Source of the DNA: Lachnospiraceae bacterium UBA2868
GTDB lineage: Bacteria; Bacillota_A; Clostridia; Lachnospirales; Lachnospiraceae
Assembly: GCA_002350465.1 (NCBI GenBank)
Contig: DEEW01000158.1
Coordinates: 4,149 to 11,317, forward strand
Direction of reading: 5' to 3'
DNA: 7,169 bases
Part shown: piece after piece, positions 1 through 6,229 of the stretch
Position numbering within the stretch: position 1 is the first letter of the stretch
How the letters are laid out: each line of letters opens with the position of its first letter
Translations under genes and position numbers: made by a program
The notes under the pieces: generated by a model
Told to the model about the DNA's origin: nothing
The model's input: only the letters and a program-made list of their open reading frames with translations
Database searches by the model: none

Positions 1-363
1 TTCTGTGTTCTTGGTGGAATTTTCTCCGAAGGAATAGACCTAAAGAACGATGCACTTATCGGTGCGATCATTATCGGAACCGGACTTCCTATGGTATGCG
101 CTGAAAGGAATCTTTTGAAGAGATGCTATGACGATATGGGACTTGACGGATTTGCTTATGCATACCGGTATCCCGGAATGAATAAAGTGCTTCAGGCAGC
201 GGGAAGAGTTATCAGGACGGAAGAAGACATGGGAGTTGTAGCGCTCCTTGACGAACGATTTTTGGAACGGGATTATACACGTCTGTTTCCGCGTGAGTGG
301 AATAATTACACAACATGCCGCGTGGATGATATAACCGAGAGCCTGGAGGAGTTCTGGGGATAA
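1..363 (+). CDS. DinG/XPD-family ATP-dependent DNA helicase, C-terminal fragment (5' end outside window)
   Basis: This is the last 120 residues of a superfamily 2 iron-sulfur-type (XPD/DinG/YoaA) DNA helicase, which unwinds DNA using ATP. Frame 1 is open from the first base to TAA at 361-363, and the ATG at 91 is an internal methionine rather than the start. Two motor motifs are visible: motif V as GGIFSEGIDL (residues 5-14 of the fragment) and motif VI as QAAGRVIR (65-72), whose arginines contact ATP in this family. These are followed by the usual LLDERF stretch (82-87) and a short C-terminal tail with the FW ending common in these proteins. The N-terminal Walker A, DEAH and FeS parts lie off the left edge, so I cannot tell which DinG subfamily it is or whether an N-terminal nuclease domain is present. 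It converges on the degV-like gene with a 13-nt gap and no visible terminator. Confidence 0.9.
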   Translation, partial: FCVLGGIFSEGIDLKNDALIGAIIIGTGLPMVCAERNLLKRCYDDMGLDGFAYAYRYPGMNKVLQAAGRVIRTEEDMGVVALLDERFLERDYTRLFPREWNNYTTCRVDDITESLEEFWG

Positions 364-376
364 TTAGGATTTATCT

Positions 377-1246
377 TTAGTAAGACTCTATCTTTGAACA
401 GGCTATCGCGATCGAGCCGGGACCTATATGACAGCTTACCGAAAGAGAGAGGGCATAGGCCTGGGGTTCGGTATCGGGGAAGTGCTGTTTGACTTCATCG
501 GTAAATATTTCTGCGGCCTCCCTGTCATATGAATATGCCACATAGAGCCTGACACCTTTTCCGGATGCACTGCCGCCAAACCTCCCAACGATATCCTTGG
601 CTATCTGATTCATCATAATAGTCTTGGCCTGTGCGTGTGTGCGTGCAAGAGAGAATGTATCAAGCTTGTCTCCCTGTATCTGGAGAACCGGCTTGATCTT
701 AAGTATAGTTCCAAGAGCCGCAACAGCAGGAGTCAGCCTTCCGCCGGCTCTTAAGTATTTAAGAGTGTCGACCATTATATATATTGAGGAGTCAAGACTA
801 TCATCCTCAAGCCTTTTTTTGATGCGCTCACCCGAATATCCCATTGTGGCCATCTGCATGGCATCATATACAGACTGAAGCTGTGTTACGGATATTCGTC
901 TGTTGTCAACTACATGAACCCTTCCGTCATAATCTTCCGAAAGTACCGTGGCTGTCTGTGTTGAGCCTGACAGTCCGCTTGACATAGGTATATAGACAAC
1001 CTCATCGTATGATTTTAAAGCCTCATCCCAGCAGGCGGTTACATCTTCGGGGTTGGGCTGCGAAGTCATGACCTTGCTGTCGTTCATAAGCTTTGCATAG
1101 AATTCATCCTGAGTAAGATTGATATCTTCGAAATAATCCTCGCCGTCAATGGTAAAGGGCATGGGAAGTACACTGATCCCCAGCTTCTTGGCATGATCCT
1201 GTGTAATACCGCTGTTACTGTCTGTGATTATGGCGATTTTGCTCAA
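377..1246 (-). CDS. DegV family protein (FakB-like fatty-acid-binding protein)
   Basis: This 289-residue protein has the usual length of DegV proteins, the fatty-acid carriers (FakB) that present a bound fatty acid to the kinase FakA for acyl-phosphate formation in the cytosol. Visible signatures are the N-terminal KIAIITDSNSG strand and loop (3-13), TSQPNPED (61-68), SSGLSGS (89-95), YLRAGGRLTP (164-173) followed by LGTILKIKPVL (178-188), and HIGPGS near the C terminus (273-278). Thr61, Ser93 and the C-terminal His match residues that coordinate the fatty-acid carboxylate in characterised FakB proteins (family knowledge). The start codon is TTG (caa at 1244-1246 on the plus strand). It is supported by a strong upstream AAGAGGTGG and by the conserved N-terminal strand beginning right there, with no ATG before residue 29. 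FakA is not in the window, so the specific ligand is unknown. Confidence 0.93.
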   Translation of the reverse strand: MSKIAIITDSNSGITQDHAKKLGISVLPMPFTIDGEDYFEDINLTQDEFYAKLMNDSKVMTSQPNPEDVTACWDEALKSYDEVVYIPMSSGLSGSTQTATVLSEDYDGRVHVVDNRRISVTQLQSVYDAMQMATMGYSGERIKKRLEDDSLDSSIYIMVDTLKYLRAGGRLTPAVAALGTILKIKPVLQIQGDKLDTFSLARTHAQAKTIMMNQIAKDIVGRFGGSASGKGVRLYVAYSYDREAAEIFTDEVKQHFPDTEPQAYALSLSVSCHIGPGSIAIACSKIESY

Positions 1247-1259
1247 TGGTCCACCTCTT
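1247..1259 (-). promoter_or_regulatory. Ribosome binding site that fixes the TTG start of the DegV gene
   Basis: On the minus strand, AAGAGGTGG (complement of 1251-1259) sits 4 nt before the TTG codon at 1246, or 7 nt if AGAGG is taken as the core. It is close to the AAAGGAGGTG consensus. No ATG or GTG start fits this site, so the TTG is the real initiation codon. Confidence 0.75.
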
Positions 1260-1292
1260 TGGAATATACCGGTTAAAAGATACCAACGCCAT

Positions 1293-1321
1293 TATATAAC
1301 ATAACTCATGTAAACTATCAA
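1293..1321 (-). promoter_or_regulatory. Predicted sigma-A promoter for the DegV gene
   Basis: On the minus strand, TTGATA (complement of 1316-1321) is followed by 17 nt and then TATATA (complement of 1293-1298), which is preceded by TGT, an extended -10. An alternative -10, TATAAT, lies two bases further on (complement of 1291-1296). The -35 overlaps the stop codon of the upstream DUF6688-like gene, so the DegV gene probably has its own promoter even if read-through from the operon also occurs. The predicted leader is about 40 nt. Sequence match only. Confidence 0.55.
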
Positions 1322-2481
1322 TATTTTTTGCGTGTACCCGTATACTGCATGGCAATTCGGTCTTCGGGATTTACATCTGACATGTATAGTATGACCAGAA
1401 ATGCCCATTCAAGAGGTTTCATAATAAAATATACAATATCCGCAGCTCTTTTGGTCCTGATCAGTCGGGCAACGGGGAATCCGTAAGTGTCATAGACGGA
1501 CCGTACCAGCTTATGGAATCGGGGCGTGCGCTCTTCAAGTACCTGTTCGAAGGCGTTTGCGATACATAACTGCCGGTTAACAACAACAGGATGTCCGTGC
1601 CTTATGCCCATGCGAAGGGGCTTTACTATTTTGGCATCCCCGCCTGCGGCCACAGTACACAGGTAGTGTTCATCGTAGTAGAGCTGCTGCGGAGGGATCT
1701 TCTGTGACAGCCGGAAATCGGCAGTTTCGGTGAAGGCCTTTATCGCAGCATCCGGTGCCTGCCCGAAAATCATAAGAATGCAAATCAGGATTCCCAGCAG
1801 GGGTATCGTCATAATAAGGGCGATTGCCGGCCATCGTTTTGCATCTTTAAGCATACTTAGAAAAGAAGAAAGTATGGAAGAATTTTCAACTTTACTCATT
1901 CTGCTGTCTGACGGTGCATAGTCGCGAACAACACCCAGAATGGCGCGCAAACTCATGAGTATGTAAGCTATGGGAGGGAGCAGCAGATAAAGCTCAAATG
2001 ATCCCATCCTGTCAAAATCAATCACATGTATCGTAAACACAATGCTTAACAAAACTCCCATATACAATGCCGACATCGCAATGATTGGTATCAGCGGCGG
2101 AGTCCTGTTTACGTTTATAAGGTTCAGAATGCAAAGCCCGGCAACGCCTAGGGACGCAATTGTTATGAATGTCGGCAAGGAACCGGTATAGACCGGCTGG
2201 TGCTTCTGAGAATTATAGAGCTGCGTCTGCCAGTCGGCAGAAAACATAACATCGCAAAATGACAGATAGGCTATCTGAAGTACAACAGCAAGAAATACCG
2301 TTATCAGATCAATGGTAAAGAACAGGGATTTCTTTTTGTGCGTGATCTTTTCGGGGCGCTTAACTGTCATTAACAGAAATACCGCCTCCAATATGATTGC
2401 AACGATGGGTGTTGCCATGACGGCAAAAACAAGCAGCATAAAAACCAGGCTTTGCATAAGCTGATTTGCATCACTTATCAT
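1318..2481 (-). CDS. Polytopic membrane protein of unknown function, DUF6688-like
   Basis: This 387-residue membrane protein has about six or seven hydrophobic segments (approximately 12-39, 54-76, 103-123, 130-155, 163-183, 218-240 and 348-367). Between the sixth and last lies a highly patterned polar region at about 264-345, containing YYDEHYLCTVAAGG, VKPLRMGIRHGH, VNRQLCIANAFEQ and ERTPRFHKLVRSVYDTYG. From memory of the family this matches DUF6688, whose function is unknown. I chose the start at 2481 because GGAG lies 9 nt upstream and the ATG overlaps the XRE stop by 11 nt (ATGATAAGTGA). The frame stays open to a GTG at 2544, but that has no ribosome binding site and would overlap the XRE gene by 74 nt. 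ATGs at 2490 and 2487 are too close to GGAG. The overlap implies translational coupling to the regulator. No enzymatic role can be assigned. Confidence 0.8.
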   Translation of the reverse strand: MISDANQLMQSLVFMLLVFAVMATPIVAIILEAVFLLMTVKRPEKITHKKKSLFFTIDLITVFLAVVLQIAYLSFCDVMFSADWQTQLYNSQKHQPVYTGSLPTFITIASLGVAGLCILNLINVNRTPPLIPIIAMSALYMGVLLSIVFTIHVIDFDRMGSFELYLLLPPIAYILMSLRAILGVVRDYAPSDSRMSKVENSSILSSFLSMLKDAKRWPAIALIMTIPLLGILICILMIFGQAPDAAIKAFTETADFRLSQKIPPQQLYYDEHYLCTVAAGGDAKIVKPLRMGIRHGHPVVVNRQLCIANAFEQVLEERTPRFHKLVRSVYDTYGFPVARLIRTKRAADIVYFIMKPLEWAFLVILYMSDVNPEDRIAMQYTGTRKKY

Positions 2482-2713
2482 TTGCATCATCTCCGTATTT
2501 CCGGTACTCGAGAATATCTCCGGGCTGACAGTCAAGAGCATCACAGATCGCGATAAGGGTTGATACCTTTATTGCCTTGGCCTTTCCGGTCTTAAGTATG
2601 GACATGTTGGCGAGTGTGATCCCGACTTTTTCCGCAAGCTGTGTAACGCTCATCTTACGCTTTGCGAGCATAACATCTATGTTAAATATCAGAGTTCCTC
2701 TTGATTCTTCCAT
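2471..2713 (-). CDS. Small XRE-family helix-turn-helix transcriptional regulator (YozG-like)
   Basis: This 80-residue protein is almost entirely a Cro/CI-type helix-turn-helix domain. NIDVMLAKRKMSVTQLAEKV (11-30) gives helix 1 and the start of the HTH, GITLANMSILKTGKAKAI (31-48) carries the recognition helix, and STLIAICDALDCQPGDILEY (51-70) is the C-terminal helical part typical of these mini-regulators. There is no ligand or dimerisation domain beyond this. The ATG at 2713 has AAGGAG 7 nt upstream. The gene begins 17 nt after the DUF2975 gene, and its stop overlaps the start of the DUF6688-like gene. In Firmicutes this regulator type is regularly paired with DUF2975 membrane proteins (family knowledge). 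I infer that it regulates its own operon, possibly through the inverted repeat at 3266-3282, and that the membrane partner modulates it. Confidence 0.92.
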   Translation of the reverse strand: MEESRGTLIFNIDVMLAKRKMSVTQLAEKVGITLANMSILKTGKAKAIKVSTLIAICDALDCQPGDILEYRKYGDDANDK

Positions 2714-2730
2714 AACGGTGCTCCTTCGCT

Positions 2731-3204
2731 TTAAATCGTAAGATCGTTTTCTTCCTGAAGAGTGGCCGCCTTGTCAAAAAAACTTGCCATGGCTTTCATG
2801 CATATGCCGAATGATACACCGACAATGCATACAAAGGCGGATGCAATCAGAATGGAGGGGTGATTGAAGTTAAGAAACAAAAATACAATATTAGCCGCCA
2901 TGAACAGGGCAGCGTCTGTAAATGCAAGCTTTGCCACAGCCCTGAAACGGTCGGCATTTACTGTTCGAAACAGCCGGTTGCCGTCTATGCTCTTAATGAC
3001 TTTCCAAAGTAAAACAAGTGCTATATAGCAGGGAATGGCGGTGCCCCAGAATAGAATAAGCCACGGGTAATATGCACCTCCAAACTCGGGGGATGCTTCG
3101 GCTATGAACCTTCCGACAGAGGGAAGCGCCCAGAAATAGAATACCGCACCTAGCAGTCCGGCTGTTATTACCGTAAGCTTCAATGATAATGATGTTTTTT
3201 CCAT
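2731..3204 (-). CDS. DUF2975 family membrane protein
   Basis: This 157-residue protein has four predicted transmembrane helices (about 9-30, 46-69, 89-111 and 117-141), a polar loop between helices 2 and 3 reading IDGNRLFRTVNADRFRAVAK (73-92), and a C-terminal EENDLTI tail. That architecture, with the F-x-x-x-N-A-x-R-F loop and the E-N-D-L-T-I ending, is typical of DUF2975, which has no known biochemical function. Its almost fixed genomic partner is a small XRE regulator, which here follows at once. ATG at 3204 has a perfect AGGAGG 9 nt upstream, and a strong promoter precedes it, making it the first gene of the operon. The conserved cytosolic tail and loop would be a plausible contact for the regulator. 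That role is inference from gene pairing. Confidence 0.88.
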   Translation of the reverse strand: MEKTSLSLKLTVITAGLLGAVFYFWALPSVGRFIAEASPEFGGAYYPWLILFWGTAIPCYIALVLLWKVIKSIDGNRLFRTVNADRFRAVAKLAFTDAALFMAANIVFLFLNFNHPSILIASAFVCIVGVSFGICMKAMASFFDKAATLQEENDLTI

Positions 3205-3213
3205 ATGCTATAA

Positions 3214-3219
3214 CCTCCT
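3214..3219 (-). promoter_or_regulatory. Consensus ribosome binding site of the DUF2975 gene
   Basis: On the minus strand the site is a perfect AGGAGG placed 9 nt before the ATG at 3204. It is the best Shine-Dalgarno match in the window and settles the start of the DUF2975 gene. Confidence 0.8.
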
Positions 3220-3229
3220 ACAATCGGAG

Positions 3230-3258
3230 AGTATAGCATATTAGATTTCGATTTTCAA
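3230..3258 (-). promoter_or_regulatory. Sigma-A promoter of the DUF2975-XRE-DUF6688 operon
   Basis: On the minus strand, TTGAAA (complement of 3253-3258) is separated by exactly 17 nt from TATACT (complement of 3230-3235), which is preceded by TGC, an extended -10. The expected start of transcription is near 3223, giving a leader of about 20 nt that carries the AGGAGG site. This is the cleanest promoter in the window. It lies in the 79-nt gap after the acyltransferase, so the operon need not depend on that gene's transcription. Confidence 0.72.
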
Positions 3259-3265
3259 TAATTAA

Positions 3266-3282
3266 TTATCGAGATACGATAA
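3266..3282. promoter_or_regulatory. Perfect inverted repeat, candidate operator for the XRE regulator
   Basis: TTATCG-agata-CGATAA is a perfect dyad with 6-bp arms and a 5-nt spacer. It lies between the stop of the acyltransferase gene and the -35 of the DUF2975-XRE-DUF6688 operon, centred about 51 bp upstream of the predicted transcription start. The size suits a dimeric helix-turn-helix protein, and its place just upstream of the -35 fits an activator site or an upstream repressor site. It is not followed by a T-run on either strand, so it is unlikely to be a terminator. Binding by the neighbouring XRE protein is inference. Confidence 0.5.
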
Positions 3283-3283
3283 A

Positions 3284-4486
3284 TTAGTAATCCAAATAAT
3301 TGTTCCATATTGTTGCATACTCTGTAATTCTGGGATAGACGTAGGCCACGATAGCGAAAGTCAGCAGCCATACTGTTGTAATTGCCACCACATTCCACGG
3401 ACTCTTCAGTTTAATGATGCTGTTCGGCAGCTTCCGCTTATCCACCCAGCTTATAATGAAATAGCAGGCTGTTAACACTATCAGACTATAGAGCATCGGC
3501 ATAATATTACCTTTCATACGCTCTCCGATAACACCCACAAGAAGTATGCCCATCGGTACTATCAGAATAAAACTAAGGCAATAGTATTGATTGATGTGTC
3601 CGGACAGGTGGTTAACCAGCATCGGTGATTCTTTGTGACGAAGCAGTATGTGGAACACTGCCAGCAGAAACACCGACATCAATATATTTTCCAAAGCATC
3701 GGGCCCGGGTTTCATAATATACATCTCTATGCTGTTAAACTCCGGCAGCACGGAGATAGGCACGAAGGCTCGCAGAAGATAATAGCCGATGGCGATTGGT
3801 CCGCACAAGAGCAATACCCGGACGGAAAGGGCATCTTTATTCCTAATCCTTAGGTATATCCTGCCGAGGGCATAACCAAATGCAACATACACGAAATAAG
3901 AGCACAGAGGAAAATATGCCTCCGCATCAGTGACAATGAAATAAGCCAGCAGCTGATCCACCAGAAAATTGCCGGTGGTGTGGAAGCAGCGGAAAAGCAC
4001 ATAGGCAAAAGCGTTCATGATGATACCTGTCAGCACAATGGCACCATCAGAGAACCTCATCCGTTTGAGTAACGCCAGCAACATAAATGCAAAGCCTGCG
4101 AAGCTCAATATATCTGCCTGTATGATTAATAAAGCGTTGGACAGATAAGCACTGTCACCGTTAATCCACCAGAGGATCAGGTAGGGCAGTGAAACCCTTA
4201 CCAAGTTTAATGCCTGCCCGACAGTCAACAATTCGAAACCACGGCGCAGATAGTCCTTGGGCGTCTGATGTCGGGAATAGCGTGCTCCTATGCCCATGCA
4301 TAGCATAAAGGTTCCTGCTCCGGTCAGACATTCAAGATAAGTGAGGATGTAGTAGGTAACGGAAATTCTCTCTGTGCATCCTTCGAAGACATGCAGAAAG
4401 ATCATGATAATAATAACTAATGCCTTCAGGCAGTCAATTTCGGGCTGCCTGCCACGATTTACCTCATAATCAGCCAAATATGTCAT
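3284..4486 (-). CDS. Polytopic membrane acyltransferase-like protein (DUF1624/HGSNAT-like)
   Basis: This 400-residue integral membrane protein has about ten hydrophobic segments. The N terminus carries RQPEIDCLKALVIIIMIFLH (13-32): a charged lead, then the I-D-x-L-K/R-A/G-L segment and a helix ending in His32. This is the arrangement seen in membrane acyltransferases of the HGSNAT/DUF1624/OpgC type, in which that histidine is thought to take part in acyl transfer. A second family-like stretch is YFPLCSYFVYVAFGYALGR (191-209). Such proteins move acetyl or other acyl groups across the membrane onto glycans or other envelope molecules, but no neighbouring glycan gene indicates the substrate. ATG at 4486 has AGGAG 7 nt upstream. 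The gene is divergent from the symporter gene and ends 79 nt before the DUF2975 gene. Assignment to the superfamily is fairly good and the specific reaction is unknown. Confidence 0.72.
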   Translation of the reverse strand: MTYLADYEVNRGRQPEIDCLKALVIIIMIFLHVFEGCTERISVTYYILTYLECLTGAGTFMLCMGIGARYSRHQTPKDYLRRGFELLTVGQALNLVRVSLPYLILWWINGDSAYLSNALLIIQADILSFAGFAFMLLALLKRMRFSDGAIVLTGIIMNAFAYVLFRCFHTTGNFLVDQLLAYFIVTDAEAYFPLCSYFVYVAFGYALGRIYLRIRNKDALSVRVLLLCGPIAIGYYLLRAFVPISVLPEFNSIEMYIMKPGPDALENILMSVFLLAVFHILLRHKESPMLVNHLSGHINQYYCLSFILIVPMGILLVGVIGERMKGNIMPMLYSLIVLTACYFIISWVDKRKLPNSIIKLKSPWNVVAITTVWLLTFAIVAYVYPRITEYATIWNNYLDY

Positions 4487-4505
4487 GGTAATCTCCTGTA
4501 AGTGC

Positions 4506-4525
4506 CGAAGTATTTTTCAACTTCG
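4506..4525. repeat. Inverted repeat in the leader of the acyltransferase gene
   Basis: CGAAGT (4506-4511) and ACTTCG (4520-4525) form a 6-bp dyad around an A/T-rich 8-nt loop. It begins 20 nt upstream of the acyltransferase start codon and just upstream of its AGGAG site, so it could be an operator or an RNA hairpin in the leader. On the plus strand TTTTC follows it, giving only a weak terminator resemblance. No clear -35/-10 pair is seen for this gene on the minus strand. A TATGATAAAAT stretch (complement of about 4537-4547) is the best -10 candidate but lacks a good -35. Confidence 0.35.
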
Positions 4526-4582
4526 TTTTCGGAATGATTTTATCATATTTATTATTGCTTTGTTTATAGGAGACTGTTTTTC

Positions 4583-4610
4583 TTTACATATCCGCCAGGA
4601 TGTGTATAAT
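4583..4610 (+). promoter_or_regulatory. Sigma-A promoter of the symporter-nfo operon
   Basis: TTTACA (4583-4588, five of six matches to consensus) is followed by a 16-nt spacer and a perfect TATAAT (4605-4610). Transcription should start near 4617, about 70 nt before the symporter start codon, and only about 10 nt before a strong hairpin. It is the only convincing plus-strand promoter in the 203-nt divergent intergenic region. Confidence 0.7.
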
Positions 4611-4627
4611 ATTAAAGAACTGTAATG

Positions 4628-4658
4628 GGGCAGTAGCGGGTGCTACCGCCCTGTTTTT
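4628..4658 (+). terminator. Terminator-like hairpin in the symporter leader (possible attenuator)
   Basis: GGGCAGTAGC (4628-4637) pairs with GCTACCGCCC (4642-4651) through nine of ten positions (one A/C mismatch), closed by a GGGT loop and followed after two bases by TTTTT (4654-4658). This has the form of an intrinsic terminator, yet it lies inside the leader, right after the predicted transcription start and before the symporter start codon. Transcripts stopping here would be only about 40 nt long. It could be a transcription attenuator, the end of a very short RNA, or a leader stabiliser. No known riboswitch fits in so short a leader. Confidence 0.55.
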
Positions 4659-4689
4659 GGATTAACTTCACGCAAAGGGGCGAGAAAAA

Positions 4690-6222
4690 ATGGGCGATTT
4701 TATGACTACCGTAGCAACTGTAAATGACAGCATCAACTCGTTTGTCTGGGTTAAGATCGGTCTGGTTCTGTTAATAGGTACCGGGGTTCTGACTACGATC
4801 CTTACGGGATTTTTTCAGATAACGCATTTCAAACACTGGATGAGTAAGACTATTGGCGGAGTGTTCAAAGCCGATGCCCACGTCAAGCATGAGTCGGGAA
4901 GCGTATCGCAGTTTCAGGCGCTTTGCACAGCGCTTGCGGCAACTATAGGAACAGGAAACATAGCCGGTGTTGCAGCTGCCATATGTGTGGGAGGTCCCGG
5001 AGCCGTATTCTGGATGTGGGTTGCGGCATTTCTGGGAATGATGACCAACTACTCCGAGAATGTACTGGGAATTTACTACAGGCGCAAGAACACGGAAGGC
5101 GAGTGGTCCGGAGGCGCAATGTATTATCTCAGAGACGGCCTTGGGAACATAACAGGTTACGAGAAGATCGGAAGATTTCTGGCTGTTTTGTTTGCCTGCT
5201 TTGCGGTGCTTGCATCATTCGGAATCGGTAACATGGGTCAGATCAACAAGATCACACTCAATCTGGAGAGCGCCTTCTTTTCGAATGCCACCGGCGCCAC
5301 TGTATTCGGGGGAATAAGCGTAGTCAACCTGATCATAGGTATTGTCCTGATGGTTATTGGCGGGTTCATCATAATCGGAGGTCTTAAGAGGATCGCAGCC
5401 GTTGCGGAAAAGGTAGTTCCCTTTATGGCCCTTATATATATTCTGGGAGCCCTTATAATTATGATCGTTCACATTACATCCATCCCGGCAATGATCGTAT
5501 CGATATTTAAGTATGCATTCGGGGTAAAGGCGGCAGCCGGAGGAGCAACGGGTATAGCCGTAATGACAGTTGTTCAGCAGGGATGCAAACGAGGTGTGTT
5601 CTCAAACGAAGCAGGACTTGGTAGCTCCGTTATGGTACACAGTAATTCAAATGTCAAAGAACCAGTTAAGCAGGGACTGTGGGGAATATTCGAGGTGTTT
5701 GCGGATACGTTTGTTGTATGTACAATGACGGCGATCGTAGTTCTCTCATCGGGATATATTGATCTGTCAACAGGTCTTGTAAAAGAAGGTGTAAGTGATG
5801 CGACCCTTGTTGCCCAGGCCTTCGGAAATGTGTTCGGCCGTCCCGGACAGTGGTTTGTTGCCATTGCCGTTCTTCTCTTTGCTTTTACAACTGTTCTCGG
5901 ATGGTCCCACTATGGCAGCAAAGCTGTGGAGTATCTGTTTGGGATAAAGGGAGTGAAGATCTATCGCGTGATCTTCGTTCTTATGATGGTATCGGGTGCG
6001 ATAATGACATCTTCGCTTGCATGGGATATTTCAGATACATTCAACGGTCTGATGATGGTTCCCAACCTTATCGGTGTTGTTGCACTTACTCCGGTAGTAG
6101 TTAAGATCACACGTAACTATGTGGCAAGAAAACTGGACGGCAAGAGTGAGGAACCGGTTTTGTCATATTTTGTCGACATACAGCAGGAAGCAGCCGAAGC
6201 TGTTAAAAGAGGCGAGGAATAA
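4690..6222 (+). CDS. Sodium:alanine/glycine-type amino-acid symporter (AGCS family, AlsT/DagA-like)
   Basis: This 510-residue membrane transporter couples amino-acid uptake to a sodium (or proton) gradient. Family landmarks are [19 protein letters not shown] (84-102) with [15 protein letters not shown] (103-117), [11 protein letters not shown] (121-131), [11 protein letters not shown] (141-151), [16 protein letters not shown] (298-313) and [15 protein letters not shown] (404-418). Together with roughly eleven hydrophobic segments, these place it firmly in AGCS (LeuT fold), and the length is normal. The substrate could be alanine, glycine or glutamine, since AlsT-type homologues differ. The ATG at 4690 has AAGGGG 9 nt upstream. 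An ATG at 4702 is possible but has a poorer site. The gene stands behind its own promoter and a terminator-like leader hairpin, and nfo follows after 7 nt. The last 30 residues are polar and cytosolic. Confidence 0.95.
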   Translation: MGDFMTTVATVNDSINSFVWVKIGLVLLIGTGVLTTILTGFFQITHFKHWMSKTIGGVFKADAHVKHESGSVSQFQALCTALAATIGTGNIAGVAAAICVGGPGAVFWMWVAAFLGMMTNYSENVLGIYYRRKNTEGEWSGGAMYYLRDGLGNITGYEKIGRFLAVLFACFAVLASFGIGNMGQINKITLNLESAFFSNATGATVFGGISVVNLIIGIVLMVIGGFIIIGGLKRIAAVAEKVVPFMALIYILGALIIMIVHITSIPAMIVSIFKYAFGVKAAAGGATGIAVMTVVQQGCKRGVFSNEAGLGSSVMVHSNSNVKEPVKQGLWGIFEVFADTFVVCTMTAIVVLSSGYIDLSTGLVKEGVSDATLVAQAFGNVFGRPGQWFVAIAVLLFAFTTVLGWSHYGSKAVEYLFGIKGVKIYRVIFVLMMVSGAIMTSSLAWDISDTFNGLMMVPNLIGVVALTPVVVKITRNYVARKLDGKSEEPVLSYFVDIQQEAAEAVKRGEE

Positions 6223-6229
6223 TTATAAA

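Noticed and set aside
401..418. GGCT...AGCC around a self-complementary ATCGCGAT near the end of the DegV gene, as a terminator
   Set aside because: Only the outer four base pairs match, there is no T-run on either strand, and it is inside coding sequence.
624..878. Plus-strand open frame inside the DegV gene, and similar frames at 1730-1921, 3635-3853, 4923-5231, 5215-5472, 5574-5864, 5850-6104, 6251-6565 and 6755-6979
   Set aside because: Each lies antisense or out of frame within a well-supported gene, and none shows a recognisable domain.
2482..2544. Longer version of the DUF6688-like protein starting at GTG 2544 (408 residues)
   Set aside because: There is no ribosome binding site before the GTG or the following ATG, it overlaps the XRE gene by 74 nt, and the ATG at 2481 has a well-spaced GGAG.
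4625..4636. Mini-frame ATG-GGG-CAG-TAG (Met-Gly-Gln) in the symporter leader, as a possible leader peptide
   Set aside because: It has no ribosome binding site and is almost at the predicted 5' end, and three codons are expected often by chance.
4487..4689. Glycine or other riboswitch upstream of the symporter
   Set aside because: The predicted leader is only about 70 nt, and no glycine-aptamer core or other known aptamer pattern could be recognised.
6119..6229. N-terminal extension of endonuclease IV back to an ATG at 6119
   Set aside because: It lies within the symporter gene in another frame, and the added 37 residues do not match the family. The conserved N terminus begins at 6230.
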